Of a DNA stretch of 64,000 nt, positions 60,561 to 64,000 are shown in pieces. The notes under the pieces were generated by a model that saw only the letters and a program-made list of their open reading frames with translations, was not told where the DNA came from and did no database searches. Numbering within the stretch: position 1 is the first letter of the stretch; each line of letters starts with the position of its first letter. The stretch is taken from positions 1 to 64,000 of the forward strand of contig JALVYB010000073.1 of assembly GCA_027038175.1 (NCBI GenBank). The letters are read 5' to 3'. Source of the DNA: Caldifarciminota bacterium. GTDB lineage: Bacteria; Hydrothermota; Hydrothermia; UBA1063; CAJXJZ01. The translations under genes were made by a program, and so were the position numbers.

Positions 60561-60577
60561 GACATGTCTTGACATGT
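60561..60577. promoter_or_regulatory. GACATGT direct repeat, possible operator
   Basis: GACATGT occurs twice with a 3-base gap (60561-60567 and 60571-60577). That is a 10-base period, one helical turn, and each copy contains the palindrome ACATGT. It lies in the divergent region between the large secreted gene and glyQ, about 30 bases upstream of the glyQ -35. No known regulator is assigned. Confidence 0.35.
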
Positions 60578-60606
60578 TTTTAAGAGAGTTGGGGTGTCAT
60601 ATGATT

Positions 60607-60634
60607 TTGAAGAACATTTATACTCGTTTATAAT
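60607..60634 (+). promoter_or_regulatory. Promoter of glyQS, nearly leaderless
   Basis: TTGAAG (60607-60612), a 16-base spacer and a perfect TATAAT (60629-60634), then 9 bases to the ATG at 60644. No Shine-Dalgarno and no T-box-like leader are present. Confidence 0.6.
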
Positions 60635-60643
60635 TTTCCAACC

Positions 60644-61516
60644 ATGAAAATGCTAACATTTCAGGCGATAATAAGGCAACTTCAGGATTACTGGGCGGAT
60701 AAGGGATGTCTTGTGGTTCAACCGTATAATTCAGAGGTAGGTGCTGCAACTTTCAATCCTCATACGTTTCTGAGAAGCCTTGGAAGAAAACCCTGGAATG
60801 CCGTTTATGTAGAGCCTACCAGAAGACCCAAGGATGGAAGATATGCTGAAAATCCAAACAGAGTGCAGCAATACCATCAATTACAGGTTATTATGAAACC
60901 AGCACCCGATGATATACAGGACCTTTATCTTGAATCTCTGGAGTCTCTTGGTATAAATCTAAAGGAGAGGGATGTGCGTTTTGTAGAGGATGATTGGGAA
61001 TCTCCAACGCTCGGTGCCTGGGGGCTTGGCTGGGAAGTATGGCTTGATGGGCTCGAGATTACGCAGTTTACATACTTTCAGCAGGTTGGAGGAATATCGC
61101 TTGAAGTAATTCCGGTTGAGATTACGTATGGACTTGAGAGAATAGCCATGTATGTGCAGGGCAAAGATTCTATTTTTGAAATAGAATGGGCCCATGGAGT
61201 AAAATGGGGGGATATTTATAGAAGATTTGAGTATGAGTTTTCAGTTTACAACTATGAAGAGTCAGACATTGACTTTAACCTGAAACTTTTTGATTTTTAT
61301 GAAAAAGAAGCGGAGCGAATGTTTGAAAGAAAACTTGTATTTCCAGGATACGACTTTGTAATTAAGATGTCTCATACGTTTAATCTTCTGGACGCACGGG
61401 GTGCTATATCCGTATCACAGAGGGCTCACTATATCCAGAGAGTAAGGAGAATGGCAAAAAAAGCAGCGCTATTATACCTTGAATTAGAGGAGCAAAATGA
61501 AAGATTTTCTGCTTGA
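60644..61516 (+). CDS. glyQ: Glycyl-tRNA synthetase alpha subunit
   Basis: 290 residues. It is the catalytic chain of the heterotetrameric (bacterial-type) GlyRS. Signatures are [65 protein letters not shown] and [20 protein letters not shown]. Either ATG (60644 or 60650) could be used. It overlaps glyS by 20 bases. Confidence 0.98.
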   Translation: MKMLTFQAIIRQLQDYWADKGCLVVQPYNSEVGAATFNPHTFLRSLGRKPWNAVYVEPTRRPKDGRYAENPNRVQQYHQLQVIMKPAPDDIQDLYLESLESLGINLKERDVRFVEDDWESPTLGAWGLGWEVWLDGLEITQFTYFQQVGGISLEVIPVEITYGLERIAMYVQGKDSIFEIEWAHGVKWGDIYRRFEYEFSVYNYEESDIDFNLKLFDFYEKEAERMFERKLVFPGYDFVIKMSHTFNLLDARGAISVSQRAHYIQRVRRMAKKAALLYLELEEQNERFSA

Positions 61517-63545
61517 ACTTGGAACAGAGGAGTTGCCAGTCTGGGCTCAACTGGAGGCGGAAAAGGGACTATTGAAAGGCGTAGAAAACCTCTTTAAGGA
61601 AAAACACATAGAGTTTGGTGACATAAAGGTATCAAGTACTCCAAGGAGGGTTTTTATATATGTGAAAGATGTGGCAGAGTCTCAGCGGGTGGTTGAGAAG
61701 ATAATTAAAGGTCCCCCTGTTAAGGTGGCATACAGGGATGGTAAGCCATCGCCTGCACTTCTTGGTTTTCTGAAACAAAGAGGTCTTACTGAAAATGATA
61801 TTGAGGAAAAGGACGGATATATCTATGCGAAAGTGAAAGAGGGAGGTAAGGATACCAGAAAAATTCTTTCAGATGCTTTACCTGGAGTAATAAAGTCTCT
61901 CAGATTCAAAAAGGTTATGAGATGGAATACCGAGGATACTTTCCCGAGGCCTGTGAGATGGATTCTTGCACTTTTTGGAGAGGACGTTGTTGAGTTTGAG
62001 GTATTTGGACTAAAATCGCAGAGAAACACTCGAGGACATAGGTTTTTAGGTGATAGGGAAATTGAAATAAGGAACCCATCTGAATACGAAGTTATGCTGG
62101 CTGAAAATGGAGTTATTGCAGATAGGAAAAGGAGAAAGGAAATACTCTGGGATAGGCTCAGAGAAGTCGCAAAGGTTATTGGAGGTAAGCCTGATGAGGA
62201 TATGGACCTTCTTGATGAGGTAACAGGTCTTGTGGAGTGGCCTGGTGCTCTTTATGGAGAGTTTGATAAAAGGTTCCTTGATTTGCCTCATATAGTTATC
62301 AAGGCTGCTATGAAACAACATCAAAGGTATTTCCCTGTTATTGGGGAAAATGGCAATATTCTTCCCTATTTTCTTAGTGCCATAAATAACGAAGAGAGAT
62401 TCTCAGATAATATACGGCCCGGAATGGAGGAGGTTCTCGTCTCAAGACTTGAAGATGCTGAGTTTTACTTCAAAGAGGACATGAAGGTCTCACCTCATGA
62501 CCGCTCCAGGATGCTCGATGATATAGTCTGGATGGAAAATGTGGGTACTGTCAAGGACAAAGTAACCTATGCCCTGGAACTTGCGGATTATATTCTTCAA
62601 AACTCAACCATCGAGGTTAATGAGAGTAAACTTAAGGAGGCAATTTTACTTTCGAAGTTTGACCTTACTACTCAAATGATTCGGGATGGTAAGGAATTTA
62701 CCAAACTTGAAGGGGAGATTGCCCGGGAATATGCAAAAAGAGCCGGTGTTGACGAAGAAGTAGCTGAAATCATTGGTCAACATGTACTCCCCCGGCGTTT
62801 TGGGGACAGAATACCAGAGAAAAAAGAGGCTGCTCTTATCAGTATAATTTTCAGGGTTCTTGACCTTGTTGCTCTTCTTAAGCAGGATTATAACTTTTCT
62901 TCTTCTCGTGACCCTTATGGAGCAAGGAGAAATACATACGCTATTTTCGAGATTCTCGTTTCGCATAAATTTAATATAGATTTGAAGGCACTTATTTTAA
63001 AAGCCATGGAAATCATGGAAGTGCCCCATAAAAAAATCCATATACTCTGGGATTACATAAAAGAGAGACTATTTAATTTCCTCGAAGAACGCGAAAAGAT
63101 ACGCTACGATATAGTTGATGCTATGATAGAAGTGAACTCGGATATTTATGATGTGTGGCAAAGAGCCAAGGTCCTTGATTCTATGATGAAGAAGGATCCA
63201 GAAATCTTTGAGAAAATTGCTATAAGTTTGAAAAGGGTTAATAATATCCTGAAAGACGTTAAAGAAATAACCGATATTGAACCTGATCTCATGGGAGACT
63301 ATGAGAAGGCTCTCTTTGATACTGCCAGGTCTCTTGAACCAGAACTCAGAAAACATATTGATGAAAAAGATTATGAAGGTTTTCTATCTCGCATACTTAC
63401 ACTTTCTCCTATGATTGACCAGTTCTTTGATAATGTGTTTGTTATGACAGAAGATGAGAAGTTAAGGAAGAATAGGTTATCTCTGCTTCATTATGTAAGA
63501 GAACTATTTAAATTGTATGGGGATTTCTCCAGATTGGTGGTGTGA
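61497..63545 (+). CDS. glyS: Glycyl-tRNA synthetase beta subunit
   Basis: 682 residues, normal length. The N-terminus [56 protein letters not shown] and [13 protein letters not shown] are GlyS hallmarks. A C-terminal anticodon-binding/HD-like part follows with [13 protein letters not shown]. It binds tRNA and completes the alpha2-beta2 enzyme. The ATG lies within the end of glyQ and is preceded by GAGGAGC. The stop overlaps the mutS start (GTGA). Confidence 0.98.
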   Translation: MKDFLLELGTEELPVWAQLEAEKGLLKGVENLFKEKHIEFGDIKVSSTPRRVFIYVKDVAESQRVVEKIIKGPPVKVAYRDGKPSPALLGFLKQRGLTENDIEEKDGYIYAKVKEGGKDTRKILSDALPGVIKSLRFKKVMRWNTEDTFPRPVRWILALFGEDVVEFEVFGLKSQRNTRGHRFLGDREIEIRNPSEYEVMLAENGVIADRKRRKEILWDRLREVAKVIGGKPDEDMDLLDEVTGLVEWPGALYGEFDKRFLDLPHIVIKAAMKQHQRYFPVIGENGNILPYFLSAINNEERFSDNIRPGMEEVLVSRLEDAEFYFKEDMKVSPHDRSRMLDDIVWMENVGTVKDKVTYALELADYILQNSTIEVNESKLKEAILLSKFDLTTQMIRDGKEFTKLEGEIAREYAKRAGVDEEVAEIIGQHVLPRRFGDRIPEKKEAALISIIFRVLDLVALLKQDYNFSSSRDPYGARRNTYAIFEILVSHKFNIDLKALILKAMEIMEVPHKKIHILWDYIKERLFNFLEEREKIRYDIVDAMIEVNSDIYDVWQRAKVLDSMMKKDPEIFEKIAISLKRVNNILKDVKEITDIEPDLMGDYEKALFDTARSLEPELRKHIDEKDYEGFLSRILTLSPMIDQFFDNVFVMTEDEKLRKNRLSLLHYVRELFKLYGDFSRLVV

Positions 63546-64000
63546 AAGAGACTCCTCTTTTATCGCAATATAAAAAAATCAAAGAACAGTATAAGGAAGA
63601 AATACTCCTTTTCCGCATAGGTGATTTTTATGAGACTTTTCTTGAGGATGCGGAGAGGGCGTCTAAAGCACTTGGCATAACTTTAACTTCAAAGCCTGTA
63701 GGAAAAGGTGTCAGGGTTCCTCTTGCTGGCATTCCTGTCAAAGCAGCGGATACCTATATTGCCAGATTACTTGAGCAGGGATATAAGGTTGCAATATGTG
63801 AGCAAACAGGTGAAGGTAAAAAACTCATGGAAAGAGAAGTGGTTGAGGTTATTACCCCCGGAACAATCACAATTGAAGGTCTTCTTGATGAGAACTCCTC
63901 TCACTACATTGCATCATATGTGGAAGGTGAGAATAAAAATGCCGCTGTAGCGTTTTGTGATATAACCACAGGTGATTTTTCCTTCTTTTCTGCCCCACGG
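63542..64000 (+). CDS. mutS: DNA mismatch repair protein MutS, N-terminal part (partial)
   Basis: The first 153 codons run to the window end. The mismatch-probing Phe-X-Glu is present in LLFRIGDFYETFLEDA, which marks MutS1 rather than MutS2. GVRVPLAGIPVKAADTYIAR, GYKVAICEQTGE and VEVITPGTI complete the mismatch-recognition domain. The second (connector) domain begins at the edge. Translation starts at a GTG that overlaps the glyS stop by 3 bases. The ATPase part lies outside the window. Confidence 0.96.
   Translation, partial: MKETPLLSQYKKIKEQYKEEILLFRIGDFYETFLEDAERASKALGITLTSKPVGKGVRVPLAGIPVKAADTYIARLLEQGYKVAICEQTGEGKKLMEREVVEVITPGTITIEGLLDENSSHYIASYVEGENKNAAVAFCDITTGDFSFFSAPR

Noticed and set aside
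60440-60643. T-box or other riboswitch leader for glyQS
   Set aside because: The predicted transcript starts only a few bases before the ATG, so there is no room for a leader RNA.
1-64000. tRNA, rRNA, CRISPR arrays, insertion sequences or prophage
   Set aside because: I saw no cloverleaf with intact arms, no regular repeat-spacer series, no transposase motif and no phage structural gene.

Overview
The window comes from an AT-rich, Gram-negative bacterium. Lipid A genes (lpxD, lpxC, fabZ, lpxA) show an outer membrane. At least four large secreted proteins end in a C-terminal sorting domain of the type IX secretion (Por/FlgD-like) kind. Together with LVIVD-repeat propellers, class I fumarate hydratase and a heterotetrameric glycyl-tRNA synthetase, this suggests an uncultured FCB-like or WOR-3-type candidate phylum. 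That placement is inference; no rRNA gene is present. I see no tRNA gene, CRISPR array or insertion sequence.

Layout. 1-3031: end of a probable primase gene, rpoD and a fused ispDF. 3174-5285: secreted beta-propeller protein. 5321-11802 (minus strand): an eight-gene operon reading from fumarate hydratase alpha/beta through a HAD hydrolase, a GNAT-like protein, an orphan E1-like/ThiS-like pair and a secreted propeller protein to a 2-hydroxyacid dehydrogenase. 12071-15941: a small accessory island that I read as a decayed integron. It holds four attC-like sites, three cassettes (a PD-(D/E)XK nuclease-like gene; a MjaI-type restriction endonuclease with an N4-cytosine-type methyltransferase; a DUF6602 nuclease-like gene) and the frameshifted C-terminal remnant of a tyrosine recombinase. 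16081-24546 (minus): a nine-gene operon of HAD, lpxD, lpxC, fabZ, lpxA, a Gfo/Idh oxidoreductase, uvrB, a subtilisin-like protease and a flavodoxin. 24796-28092 (plus): peroxiredoxin, a DHOD-like ferredoxin fusion and a metallophosphoesterase. 28093-29748: recJ. 29908-35295 (plus): MarR regulator, DUF401 membrane protein and a heterodimeric ABC exporter. 35300-40138 (minus): a Zn-ribbon/rpoZ/coaBC/uracil-DNA glycosylase operon and a multi-PAS sensor. 41028-46934 (minus): moxR, dGTPase, D-aminopeptidase, recG and a lipoprotein. 47067-50378: secreted LVIVD protein and YfaP-like lipoprotein. 50503-57328: two giant signalling proteins, GGDEF-ATPase-TPR and a soluble-adenylyl-cyclase-like cyclase-cyclase-ATPase-TPR. 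57317-60439 (minus): a 1040-residue secreted protein. 60644-64000: glyQ, glyS and the start of mutS.

Most interesting points. (1) The cassette array obeys the integron rule: the outer core of one attC site is the exact reverse complement of the core that starts the same cassette. (2) Several genes without a Shine-Dalgarno sequence have a good -35/-10 promoter whose -10 box ends 6-9 bases before the start codon, implying leaderless or nearly leaderless mRNAs; genes with a Shine-Dalgarno have promoters farther upstream. (3) A bacterial cyclase has the domain order and split active-site residues of mammalian soluble adenylyl cyclase, and sits directly after a diguanylate cyclase with the same ATPase-TPR back end.
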